Of a stretch of 64,000 nucleotides of DNA, positions 55,517-63,878 are shown in pieces. The notes beneath the pieces are model-generated. The model had not been told where the DNA came from and made no database searches. It was given only the letters and a program-made list of their open reading frames with translations. The position numbers were made by a program, and so were the translations under genes. Source of the stretch: Actinomadura sp. NAK00032 (lineage in GTDB: Bacteria > Actinomycetota > Actinomycetes > Streptosporangiales > Streptosporangiaceae); assembly GCF_013364275.1 (NCBI RefSeq), contig NZ_CP054932.1, forward strand, positions 4,588,001-4,652,000. Direction: 5' to 3'. Each line of letters starts with the position of its first letter. Position 1 is the stretch's first letter.

Positions 55517-56175
55517 GGGTGGAGGGGCAGATCGGCTGGTTTCGTCGCAACCACTTCGTGCCGGTGCCCGAGGTCGACTCGCTGGAGCTGAACCAGATGA
55601 TCGACCGCTGGGACGAGGAAGGCAAGGCGCGGCGGATCAGGTCACGTCCCCGCACGATCGGCGAGTTGTTCGACGCCGAGCGGCCGCCACTTCTCCTTGC
55701 GGGTCGACCGGCACAGCCAGATCAGCGTCCGCACCAACCGCCACTCGGTGCCGGTCCGGCTGATCGGCGGATGGTCCAGGTCGTGCTGCACACCTCGGAG
55801 CTGGTGGTCTTTGACGGACGCGAGGTAGTCGCCCGGCACGAGCGGCTGGGCGCCAAAGGCGGCCGGCAGGTGGACCTGGACCACTACCTGGAGGCCCTGG
55901 TCCGCAAGCCCGGTGCGCTGCCGGGCGCGACCGCGCTGGAACAGGCCCGCGCCGCGGGCGAGTTCACCCCCGTCGACGACGCCCGGTGGGCAGCGGCCAG
56001 CAAGCTCCACGGCGACCGCGAGGGCGCCCGCGCCCTGATCGACGTGCTGCTGAACCGGCAGATGAACCACGAGCACATCGCCGCCGGGATCGCCGCGGCC
56101 TTACGGGTCGGCGCGCTCACCGCCGACGCGGTCGCGCTGGCGGCCCATATGGGCGCCGAGGCAGACGACTCCACC
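55517..56175 (+). mobile_element. IS21-type transposase C-terminal remnant
   Basis: EGQIGWFRRNHFVPVPEVDS, LNQMIDRWDEEGKARRI, VVFDGREVVARHERLGAKGG, DLDHYLEALVRKPGALPGAT and LTADAVALAAHMGAEAD form the C-terminal part of an actinobacterial IstA. An indel or deletion between about 55690 and 55760 removes its middle. With 53853 it may be the two ends of one element separated by the regulator gene. Confidence 0.75.
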
Positions 56176-56191
56176 GATGTCCCCGCCCCCG

Positions 56192-56640
56192 ATAGAAGGC
56201 ACCGTAGCGAAGCACGATTCCATCAGCCCAGGTGATGCCGGTGACCGCGTCCTCCAGATGGCGCAGTGCGGCCACCGACGGGGCGGCGTCCTCGGGGGGA
56301 TGCGGCTCGATCCGGCCGTTCTCGTCGGCGACCGGCCCGCCGGTGCGTTCCATCCACATGGCGTTGCTCTGCGCCACGAACGTACGCACGCCGACCGCGC
56401 GCGCCGCGGACAGCAGGTGGTCGGTGCCCTCGGTGCGCAGCCGGTTGGTGGCGGCCGCCATCCGTCTCACGTTCCGCATGCTCGTCTCCCCGCCCAGCGC
56501 GGTGAGCTGGTGGACGATCACCTCCGGCTCGGCCTTGGCGACCGCGTCGGCCACCGCGTCGACGACGACCGGCTCCGCACCCAGCGCGTGCAGCATGCCG
56601 GTCTTGGCCGGCGAGCGGGTCGAGCCGACGACCTCGTATG
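56192..56640 (-). pseudogene. NAD(P)-dependent epimerase/reductase fragment
   Basis: EVVGSTRSPAKTGMLHALGA, VDAVADAVAKAEPEVIVHQL, DHLLSAARAVGVRTFVAQSN and TWADGIVLRYGAFYRG match the middle of atypical SDR/NAD-dependent epimerases. The N-terminal GxxGxxG loop and the C-terminal third are missing, and no start codon is in place. Confidence 0.7.
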
Positions 56641-56840
56641 AATTCGACAGGGGGCAGTCATGCCGGCCCGGTGGCCAGAAGCCCTCTGCGCGGGCACCTA
56701 GCCACCGATCCAAGAGGCTCGCGACTTCAATCGTGGGTGCGGGCACAGTGCCGACGTGCGGCAGGCTACGAACGGCTCCTTGCAGGCTGTTGGCCGATGG
56801 GACCGGTCGTTGCTTCTAGTCATGTGGACAATTAGTTACC

Positions 56841-57539
56841 ATGGTGTGTGTGTTCTCGTCGCAGGAGCAGTCCGATGAGGTCTCCGTGGCCGTGGACCTG
56901 GTCATTTTTACGGTGCGGGACGGTGCGCTGCAGGTCCTGTTGATCGAGCGCGGCAAGGAGCCCTTTCTGGGTGGGCTCGCGCTGCCCGGCGGGTACGTCC
57001 GGGGCGCCGAAGGGCTGGACGCCGCCGCCGCCCGCGAACTGTTCGAAGAAACGGGAGTGGACCCCGCACGCCTCCACCTGGAGCAGTTGCGAACCTACGG
57101 CGAGCCGGAAAGGGACCCGAGGGGACGCGTGTTCAGCGTCGCGTACCTGGCGCTAGGGCCCGACCTGCCATCGCCTGTCGCGGGAACCGACGCCGCGACG
57201 GCCTTCTGGATGCCGGTGAAGAAGGCACAGTCGGCGAAGCTCGCTTTCGATCACGCGGTGATTCTCAGTGACGGCCTGGAACGGGCCCGCGCGAAGCTGG
57301 AGTACTCCACGGTCGCGACCGCGTTCTGCCAAGAACCGTTCACGGTTGCAGACCTCAGGCGCGTCTATGAGGTGGTCTGGGACGCGAAGCTGGAGCCCAG
57401 CAACTTCCATCGCAAGGTGACGCGTGCCGAAGGGTTCCTGGTGCCGGCCGGACGGCACCGCGCCGCGGATCTTGGTCGCCCGGCCGCGCTGTACCGCCGC
57501 GGCGGTGCGACGACGCTCACCCCGCCGCTACTTCGATAG
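56841..57539 (+). CDS. NrtR-like NUDIX-winged-helix regulator
   Basis: A 232-residue protein. The NUDIX box is complete (GGYVRGAEGLDAAAARELFE, then ETGVD) and the approach LALPGGYV is normal. The last 70 residues (EPFTVADLRRVYEVVWDAKL, SNFHRKVTRAEGFLV) are the winged helix of NrtR-type regulators, which bind ADP-ribose-like ligands and repress NAD-related or other genes. No Shine-Dalgarno precedes ATG 56841. It is followed on the same strand by tandem palindromes and the membrane/nucleosidase operon, which it may control. Confidence 0.82.
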   Translation: MVCVFSSQEQSDEVSVAVDLVIFTVRDGALQVLLIERGKEPFLGGLALPGGYVRGAEGLDAAAARELFEETGVDPARLHLEQLRTYGEPERDPRGRVFSVAYLALGPDLPSPVAGTDAATAFWMPVKKAQSAKLAFDHAVILSDGLERARAKLEYSTVATAFCQEPFTVADLRRVYEVVWDAKLEPSNFHRKVTRAEGFLVPAGRHRAADLGRPAALYRRGGATTLTPPLLR

Positions 57540-57553
57540 CACCACCCTAAAAA

Positions 57554-57564
57554 GTCACCTTGAC
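57554..57564. promoter_or_regulatory. Palindromic operator half 1 (GTCAnnnTGAC)
   Basis: GTCACCTTGAC lies 53 nt upstream of the gene at 57617 and 33 nt before a second site of the same form. Spacing near three helical turns puts both on one face of the DNA. Confidence 0.6.
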
Positions 57565-57586
57565 CAGAAGTGGGCCCATGTTTATT

Positions 57587-57597
57587 GTCAGTGTGAC
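57587..57597. promoter_or_regulatory. Palindromic operator half 2 (GTCAnnnTGAC)
   Basis: GTCAGTGTGAC, the second copy, sits 20 nt before the ATG at 57617, just upstream of the GGGAGGT ribosome site; a bound protein here would block transcription start or elongation. Confidence 0.6.
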
Positions 57598-57616
57598 TTA
57601 AAAGGGAGGTCGGGAG

Positions 57617-58138
57617 ATGCCGTCCGACGAGACTCCGTCGCTGCTCGCCCTGGAGTATGAGCAGCTCAAAGAGGAACAGAGGTTGCGCATCGGCACGCGC
57701 GACAACCTCGTCTACGCGACGATCGGTGCCCTGGCTCTGATCGTCGGCGCGGTCATCCAGTCGGGTTCGACCGTGTTCCTCCTCCTTGCCCCGCCCGTCT
57801 GTGTCACCCTGGGCTGGACGTATCTCGCCAACGACGACCGGATCACGGCCATCGGCGTCTACGTCGGGAACGTTCTCGGCCCGGAGCTCTCCCGGCTGTC
57901 CTCGGCCGAGACCGAACTGTTCGCCTGGGAGCGTCGGCACAGAGAAAGCGGCGGACGCCCACTCCGCAAGGCATGCCAACTGCTGGTCGACCTCCTGCTG
58001 TTCTGCGGCACGGCGGTCGTCGCCCTGGTGACCGCCTGGTGTGACTCGGCCATCCCGCCGCCGCTGCACCTGGCGATTGCCGTGGAACTCGCCGTCATCG
58101 CGGCGCTCGCCGCCCGGTTCGTCACTCTAGTCCGCTGA
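57617..58138 (+). CDS. Small integral membrane protein
   Basis: A 173-residue protein from ATG 57617 after GGGAGGT. An N-terminal helical, charged part (LLALEYEQLKEEQRLRIGTR) is followed by two hydrophobic segments (LVYATIGALALIVGAVIQS, TVFLLLAPPVCVTLGWTYL) and a second pair near the end (LLVDLLLFCGTAVVALVTAW, LAIAVELAVIAALAARFV). First gene of a three-gene operon; 16 nt before the next. A supporting subunit or anchor is likely. Family not recognised. Confidence 0.7.
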   Translation: MPSDETPSLLALEYEQLKEEQRLRIGTRDNLVYATIGALALIVGAVIQSGSTVFLLLAPPVCVTLGWTYLANDDRITAIGVYVGNVLGPELSRLSSAETELFAWERRHRESGGRPLRKACQLLVDLLLFCGTAVVALVTAWCDSAIPPPLHLAIAVELAVIAALAARFVTLVR

Positions 58139-58154
58139 GAACAAGGGGGTCGCC

Positions 58155-59813
58155 ATGGCGACCACGCAGGCCGGCGCACCCGTCGGCTCGTCCCTGACCG
58201 ATGCTCCACCAACCGAACGCCCTCCAGCCGAAGAACCGCCCCCTGAGGAGCCACAGCACGACGGGGCCGTCTTCGACACAGCCGCAACGCGTTACCTCTG
58301 CGCGGGCACCTATCTCGACGACAGGTTCCGGGGCTGGGTCCTGACACAGGTCTACGGGAACACCGCCAGCCGGGTTGCGCCCTCGTACGGGTTCGACGTC
58401 GTGCCCGTCGTCGCACACGCCCGCCGGGCCTGGGGCATCGCCGCCGCACAGGATGCGATCCTGACGGCCCTGCTGGTCTTCGCGGGCTGGTACCTGACGC
58501 CGTCCACGGCGTTTCTGTGCACACTGGCGTACTTGTGGTTCCTGCTCGTGAACGTCCGAGACTACGCCAAGCAGTGGACGGTGCGCTTCTTCCGCCTTCC
58601 GCACCGCAAGCCTCACCCGCAGGAATCCCTGATTTTGAAGGAGGAAAGGCGCCGCATCCGTGACAGCACGGTGTTCCTTCTTCCGCTGACCGCAGGGGCG
58701 TTTGCGGTGACGCTCTGGCGAGGCTGGGGAATTGTGGACGTCGCGCTTGGCGCTGTCGTGATCATTGGTGTGACCGGTTTCGTGTTAGGCCTCGCCGAGC
58801 TCGCCCGCCGTCGGAGCCTGCGTGCCCTGTGGAGTGATTTCGAGCCGGTGCCGCTGAACCGTAGGCTCAAGGCGATCGACGTGCAGCAGCGCAGCCCCGT
58901 CGTCGCCCATGTCGACGATCCCTTCATCGGCAGTGGTCAGATCGTGCACACCTGGGAGTTCACGCAGCGTCTGCTGCGCCCGCGCGACGATGCCGGAGGA
59001 CGGAAAGGCAGTGAGTTCGCCGATCCGCCGTTCCGGACCAGTGAGCTCGTACGGCACATCCGCGAGAGCCTGAACCGGCTCGCCCGGGACCGAGGCAGGG
59101 AGACCAAACTTCCCGGGCTACGGGTGAGCGATCTGCTCCTCGTTGAGGGACGGCACCTGGGGCGCTACCGCTCGCTCCTCAACCATAGGCCGCGCCTCGA
59201 GGAGCTCGAGGAGTTCATGGCCGACAGCCTGGCCCCGGGGCGACACCACTTGGCGTGCCAGATCACTTCCTGGGATGGCGAGATCGTCACGACGGTCTAC
59301 CTGCACACCTCGCTACAAGGCGGCCTGCTCTACCTGAAGTACACGATCTACGCGCTCACCCCCATACCCGAACGCTTCAAGGTGATCAACGAGATGGGGA
59401 ACGCCAGCTTTAATGCCGCGGCCAAGGTGTTCCTCGGCAAGTTGCTGTCGGCACCCCGCGCCCTGCGGGCTCCCCGCGATCTGTGGAACGCGGTTCGCAC
59501 GGCGGGGTGCGTGCTTACCTCCCCGAAAGACCGAACGGACAACCCGCGGCTCAACATCGGCGTCCGGGTGAGCGTACGGGAACACCTGGCCGCCACTCGC
59601 GACCGCTCCTACTTCCAAGCAATGGACGTCGCCAAGCACAGCAAGATCATCGAGCGTCGCATCATCTCCGCAGTCGGCGAATTCCTCCATGGCCGAGTCC
59701 TCACAACTGAATTCGAGGAACGCGCCACCTACATCCTCAACAGCGGAGTCCTCAACATGGGGTCGGGGGATGTCCAGATCGGCAACGCCAACACGATAGG
59801 GAGCGCGGCGTGA
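58155..59813 (+). CDS. Membrane protein with C-terminal RHIM-like motif
   Basis: A 552-residue protein from ATG 58155. Residues 1-35 are proline/glutamate-rich. Two membrane pairs occur at about 95-140 and 170-210. A large cytoplasmic part follows (about 215-525), with conserved-looking stretches such as LNRLARDRGRETKLPGLRVS and HLACQITSWDGEIVTTVYLH. The last 22 residues contain NSGVLNMGSGDVQIGNANTI, whose core VQIGNANTI (540-548) matches the RHIM consensus (I/V)Q(I/V/L)GxxNx(M/L/I) exactly. The partner gene starts inside its stop (GTGA). I infer a membrane receptor whose tail nucleates amyloid-like signalling. The main domain family is unknown. Confidence 0.75.
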   Translation: MATTQAGAPVGSSLTDAPPTERPPAEEPPPEEPQHDGAVFDTAATRYLCAGTYLDDRFRGWVLTQVYGNTASRVAPSYGFDVVPVVAHARRAWGIAAAQDAILTALLVFAGWYLTPSTAFLCTLAYLWFLLVNVRDYAKQWTVRFFRLPHRKPHPQESLILKEERRRIRDSTVFLLPLTAGAFAVTLWRGWGIVDVALGAVVIIGVTGFVLGLAELARRRSLRALWSDFEPVPLNRRLKAIDVQQRSPVVAHVDDPFIGSGQIVHTWEFTQRLLRPRDDAGGRKGSEFADPPFRTSELVRHIRESLNRLARDRGRETKLPGLRVSDLLLVEGRHLGRYRSLLNHRPRLEELEEFMADSLAPGRHHLACQITSWDGEIVTTVYLHTSLQGGLLYLKYTIYALTPIPERFKVINEMGNASFNAAAKVFLGKLLSAPRALRAPRDLWNAVRTAGCVLTSPKDRTDNPRLNIGVRVSVREHLAATRDRSYFQAMDVAKHSKIIERRIISAVGEFLHGRVLTTEFEERATYILNSGVLNMGSGDVQIGNANTIGSAA

Positions 59814-60661
59814 ACATCAACAGTGGAGTGCAGAACATCGGCACCGGCAACCTGACCATCGGCGACGGCAACCGCATCGGCAGTACAGTAGACCACGACG
59901 AAACCATCGCCGGGCAGGCCGACATCGGCGTGATCACCGTCCTGTCCTCCGAGGCCAGCGCGGCGATCGGCGTCCTCGACGACGCCTATACGGCCCGAGC
60001 GGACGGCGTGCGGGTGCACCGCGGACACATTGGAAACGCCGCCGTCGTGGTGACTCGCGCAGAGCGGCAGGGCAACCGGTCGACCGGCCCCTCCTTCCAA
60101 CTGCTGCGCACCCATTACCGCCCGGGCGTGATCGTGGTCATGGGCATCGGCGGTGGCATCCACTCCGACGTGCAACCCGGTGACGTGGTCATCGGCCAAG
60201 AGATCGTGTACTACGACCTGCGCAAGGAGACCGCGACTGGAGTGCTGCGCCGCAGCGAAGGCCATCAGGTGCCGGCCTGGGTGCGCCGCGAGGTGAACGA
60301 CTTCTTCACCGACCACGGCGAGCCCTACACCCTCCCAGGTACTGCGGCGAAGGCCCTCGCGGGCCCGCTCGGCTCGGGCGAGGCAGTCGTCGCGCACAGC
60401 GACTCCCAGATCCGCCACCATCTGGCAGTCGTCAACGATAAGATCCTCGCTCTGGACATGGAGACCGGCGGTCTGGCCCTGGCCTTCCACACTCAAACAG
60501 GCGAACCGAAAACGAGCGGCTGGCTAACCATACGCGGCATATCCGACAATGCCGACGAAAATAAGGACGACACCCATCACCAAATTGCCGCAGATAACGC
60601 GGCCGCCGTATTCAGGGAACTGGTTCCCTATCTGGTGGACGGACTTAACCATCAACGGTGA
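59810..60661 (+). CDS. Nucleosidase effector with N-terminal RHIM-like motif
   Basis: A 283-residue protein from the GTGA-coupled GTG. Residues 2-25 (NSGVQNIGTGNLTIGDGNRI) repeat the pattern at the end of the upstream protein; the core LTIGDGNRI (15-23) is RHIM-like except Thr for Gln. From about residue 38 a PNP/UDP phosphorylase-MTA/SAH nucleosidase domain follows: ADIGVITVLSSEASAA, VVMGIGGGIHSDVQPGDVVI, ILALDMETGGLALA and TIRGISDNADE with the catalytic Asp. Such nucleosidases cleave N-glycosidic bonds and occur as effector domains in bacterial conflict systems. The substrate is unknown. The motif should allow recruitment to the membrane protein. Confidence 0.82.
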   Translation: MNINSGVQNIGTGNLTIGDGNRIGSTVDHDETIAGQADIGVITVLSSEASAAIGVLDDAYTARADGVRVHRGHIGNAAVVVTRAERQGNRSTGPSFQLLRTHYRPGVIVVMGIGGGIHSDVQPGDVVIGQEIVYYDLRKETATGVLRRSEGHQVPAWVRREVNDFFTDHGEPYTLPGTAAKALAGPLGSGEAVVAHSDSQIRHHLAVVNDKILALDMETGGLALAFHTQTGEPKTSGWLTIRGISDNADENKDDTHHQIAADNAAAVFRELVPYLVDGLNHQR

Positions 60662-60903
60662 ACACTCCCGGCCACGGTCGCAGAAACTCCGGCCCCGCAT
60701 TCCACGGCCAGTCCGTCGGAGAGCGGCCAGAATATCGCGCCGCGCATCGCAGGCCACAGTGTCGAGAAGCTGGCTTGGCGGTACTCCAGGGTCGTCAAGG
60801 GCACGGTGTCCGGATGAATCGCTGCCGACCGCCTGCACCCATCGCTGCGGGCGCAAAGCCGAGCAGTTCCTGACCTTCCCCGGTATCATGCCAGCCCCAC
60901 CAG

Positions 60904-61362
60904 TTACCGCCACCATACCGAATGAGACGACGTCGTAATCAGCAGGATGGCACGCCAGTCTTTATCACTGACACCGGCGGCTATATCTCGTCCGCGGACT
61001 CGCACTGACGAATATTCCCGGCGCGGCCGCAGGCTGTACGACGACGGTGTCCACCGGATCCGAGCGGACACCTTCGTCCAGCAAGGGCGCCGTCCCCCGG
61101 CACGCCCCGCCTGACCGCAAGGCAACCCGCGGATCTCCCACCCGTGCTCGTACGTCCACGCATGCCGCCCGTGCTCGACGAACTCGTCGGAATCGACGCC
61201 GAGTTGCTCATCGACGAACCTCGCCACCTTGGCCGGGATTGCGGTGGGCTTCCTAGCCAGGAACACCCTGAGCATCAGCACCGTTGCGCACCGCACCGCC
61301 CAGCCGGGCTTCGTCGGGCGGCTGCCGGAAGCTCCAGCACCGGGGCGGCCCCGGCCCGGCAC
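60904..61362 (-). mobile_element. Tn3-family transposase N-terminal remnant
   Basis: GWAVRCATVLMLRVFLARKP, VARFVDEQLGVDSDEFVEHG and AWTYEHGWEIR match the DUF4158 start of Tn3-type TnpA (..QLCT...LGTFL.DPT.VP..VV.F...QL.....Y..R..T..EH..EI). After 61130 the frame becomes unrelated. No inverted repeats were found. Confidence 0.65.
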
Positions 61363-62191
61363 CGAACCGAAACGAAGATCAGCTTCCTCGCACTAGATCT
61401 TGCACTCGGCCTCCTCGCAGGCCGAGGGGTGCGAGGCCAACCCGCTGGTCAGGTAGTGAAGTACGGCAGCCAGCAGGATCAGATTGCCGGCGGACGGTGA
61501 CCCCGATGTCCTTCACGTGCGGTCAGTGTCGGGCAATTCTGGCAGCCAGCTGAACAACGCGGGCTGATTAGCGTTCATCAAATGCTGGAGTACGGGACGG
61601 CCAAGTACATACACGTGTTCGCGCGGGTCGCGACAAGGCGTCCAGGTCCTGATGTCGGCCATCACCGGAGTCGATAGCCCTCCAGGGGAGTGCACCTGTT
61701 TACAGCCTTCGGCTCAGGGGCAGCGGAGCATCCATTTCCGAAAGGGCGGATTCCGGAGAGCTGCCGGTAGCCGCTACGTAGCGGTCGGGTCGGACCAGTG
61801 TGACAGGCGGTCCATCGGTCAGGCCGGAAGGATCCGTGAGGTCTTTGTCGGGCAGGCGCCAACACGGCGATAGACTCGCACACCGGGTATCCGCTGACTC
61901 GCCCGAAGCGCGACGGCAATGGCCCGCACATGGCGCCCCGCCGACCGAGGTCTGCTCGCGCCAGCGGACTGGTCTGGTCCTGCGGAGGCGTCCGAGGGAT
62001 CGGACTGGTAGTGCCCTGGCGCTCACCGAGAACGGTGGGCGCGGTCGCTGCCGAGGACTGATGGCGCAACAACGCGGCCCTCCGGTAGGAAGTCCGAAGC
62101 AGGCCGAGGCGGGTCAGTCGGGCCCGCCCTGGCCAGCGCGCTGGTACACCACTCCTATGCCTGAAGACGAGAATGAGGGGGTGGGCCGCTC
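61363..62191. other. Debris, with a possible FAD-monooxygenase tail
   Basis: On the minus strand near 61730-61870, LVRPDRYVAATGSSPES resembles the C-terminus of aromatic FAD-monooxygenases (..P..LVRPD.YVAW). Near 61513-61660 a minus piece (HVYVLGRPVLQHLMNANQPA) is natural-looking but unassigned. No intact gene is present in these 800 bases. Confidence 0.4.
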
Positions 62192-62962
62192 TCAGTACAA
62201 GGTGATCTTGTTGCTTTCGGCGCGTGGTTCTGTCGGCGGCTCGATTGCGTAACCAAGGTCCTTCAGGACCCTGACTGCTTCGTCCGGGCAGTCGCGGACG
62301 ACCACCCCGGTCTGGAGCCTGCGCCAGGCTCGCCGCCCCTTGTGGATCGCGTCCTTCCAGCCGACTTCACAGTCGATGCCGAACTCCTCCACCAAGAACT
62401 GGAGGACGTCCTCCAGGCAGGGGCGGAATCGAGGGCCCCCAAGGGGAAGATGCAGGTCGGAGAGTTGGGGGATGACGGGTGTGTCTGCGTCGAGCTGGGC
62501 GGCACGCTTACGGATGCGGGCATTGTCGCCCTTGCCAGTGAGTAGGAGGTAGACGGCCTCGTCGCGGTGCGCGTGCACGTGGAAATGGGCACAGGGCACA
62601 TTGCTCTCGGGGTGGCGCAGGTACTCCCAGCGGAACAGAGGCTCAGGCTTGCGCATCATGCGTACGTGCGCCTTGGAGTCCTCGATGGCCAGGAAGCTGC
62701 GGTGTCCGTCCCAGGTGCACTGGAGTTGCACGATCAACTCCAGTCGGCACTTGCCGTCGATCTTGATGGGGATCGGGGGAGAGGGCTCCCCCTCAGGAGT
62801 CCGCGACCGGACAAGCAGTCGCCGCGCCCCACGCTTGCCGCGTTCGTATACCGCCTCGAAGGCGGGCACGTCCGGCCCGAGGACGCCTTGCACGGTCCGC
62901 GTGAGGTCGCTGGCGAAGGTATCTGCCTGGCGGGTGAGTTGTTCCTCGTCTTCAGCAAGCAT
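62192..62962 (-). CDS. Hypothetical protein, second gene of a two-gene module
   Basis: A 256-residue protein. ATG 62962 overlaps the stop of the upstream gene (TGATG). Beta-rich centre (LELIVQLQCTWDGHRSFLAI) and a histidine-rich motif CAHFHVHAHRDEAVYLLLT, followed by a second half with FRPCLEDVLQFLVEEFGID. No signal peptide or membrane helix. The HxHxH string could bind metal. Recalled genomes often pair such genes with a short upstream partner; I cannot name the family. A toxin-like or sensor role in a two-gene system is possible but unproven. Confidence 0.7.
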   Translation of the reverse strand: MLAEDEEQLTRQADTFASDLTRTVQGVLGPDVPAFEAVYERGKRGARRLLVRSRTPEGEPSPPIPIKIDGKCRLELIVQLQCTWDGHRSFLAIEDSKAHVRMMRKPEPLFRWEYLRHPESNVPCAHFHVHAHRDEAVYLLLTGKGDNARIRKRAAQLDADTPVIPQLSDLHLPLGGPRFRPCLEDVLQFLVEEFGIDCEVGWKDAIHKGRRAWRRLQTGVVVRDCPDEAVRVLKDLGYAIEPPTEPRAESNKITLY

Positions 62963-63141
62963 CAGTCGTTGAGCAGGTAATCGATGTTGTTGATCGCGTC
63001 GAGGATGTCCATCTGCTCGGCAGTGAGCTGGTAGGTCTGGGCACGATCACGTAGCTCATGTTCGGACAGACCAGCACGCCGGAGTAGGTGCTGGCGTTCC
63101 TGCTTCAGCTCCTCGGCAGACCTACTGATCACCGTGGCCAT
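62962..63141 (-). CDS. Small helical protein, first gene of a two-gene module
   Basis: A 59-residue protein. I chose ATG 63141 because AGGAGG lies 6 nt upstream; a longer frame from 63171 has no ribosome site. Helical and charged (AEELKQERQHLLRRAGLSEH, QMDILDAINNIDYLLND). Size, charge and one-base overlap with the downstream gene fit an antitoxin-like or adaptor protein. No DNA-binding fold is certain. Confidence 0.65.
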   Translation of the reverse strand: MATVISRSAEELKQERQHLLRRAGLSEHELRDRAQTYQLTAEQMDILDAINNIDYLLND

Positions 63142-63629
63142 GGGGTCCTCCTGCGGTCCGGTGTCGTCCATGAGACCAGTTAACCCGTAGCCTGCGACAC
63201 TCTTGCGGAGCTAGCGTGTGGGCCTCGTTAAAGGTCTCCTCGCACGGTAGCCCACAAGGCCGCGCTGCGAAGGGGTGTCGAGAAGACGATCGAGTCCGCT
63301 TCATCGGAGCTGGCTTCGACGAGACAGGCGACGGAGGAGGAGTAGCCGCGATGGCGAACGCGGCGCTCCCGGGGCTCACGGCTCCCGCCTGCGTCTGGGA
63401 CTGGCCGATGGTCAGGGGCGCCTCCCCGCGGTTCCGGGTGGCCATCTCTGCGGCGCGGCCCACGAGAAGCGCAATGATCAGGCACCGTAAAGCCGACGGT
63501 GTCGAGTTTGGCCTGAAACCCCGCGCTCCGAGTCCGCCCGCCGCGGTCACGGAAAACCGCCACCGGCCCGTGCCGTCCTCGCCATCGGTCCAGCAAGCAA
63601 TTACACAGCAGATTTCAGTACGCGCAGCA
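63142..63629. other. No gene recognised
   Basis: Promoter region of the two-gene module at the left, then frames on both strands that lack starts and family motifs. A plus-strand frame continues across the small XRE gene but has the residue make-up of an antisense reading. Confidence 0.45.
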
Positions 63630-63878
63630 CTAGGCGGAGTTGTCGCGTCGGCTGCCCTTGGCCACCAGGTCTGCGGGGGCGAGATCGAGGCCCTCTGCGA
63701 TCGCCAGGATCGTCAGGAGGGAGGGGTTGCGGCGGCCGTGTTCGATGCCGATCAGCATGCGGGCGGAGATGCCGGCGGCTTCGGCCAATGCTTCCAGGGA
63801 CATGTCGCTGTGCTCGCGGGCGTCGCGGACGGCGAAGCCGAAGGCTTGCAGTCGCGGGTCGGGAGCGGCAGCGGGCAC
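63630..63878 (-). CDS. XRE-family transcriptional regulator (small)
   Basis: An 82-residue protein from GTG 63878. HTH: SLEALAEAAGISARMLIGIE followed by HGRRNPSLLTILAIAEGLDL, a textbook lambda-repressor-like fold with little else. It would act as a dimeric repressor. The neighbouring gene to the right lies beyond the window, so the target is unknown. Confidence 0.8.
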   Translation of the reverse strand: MPAAAPDPRLQAFGFAVRDAREHSDMSLEALAEAAGISARMLIGIEHGRRNPSLLTILAIAEGLDLAPADLVAKGSRRDNSA

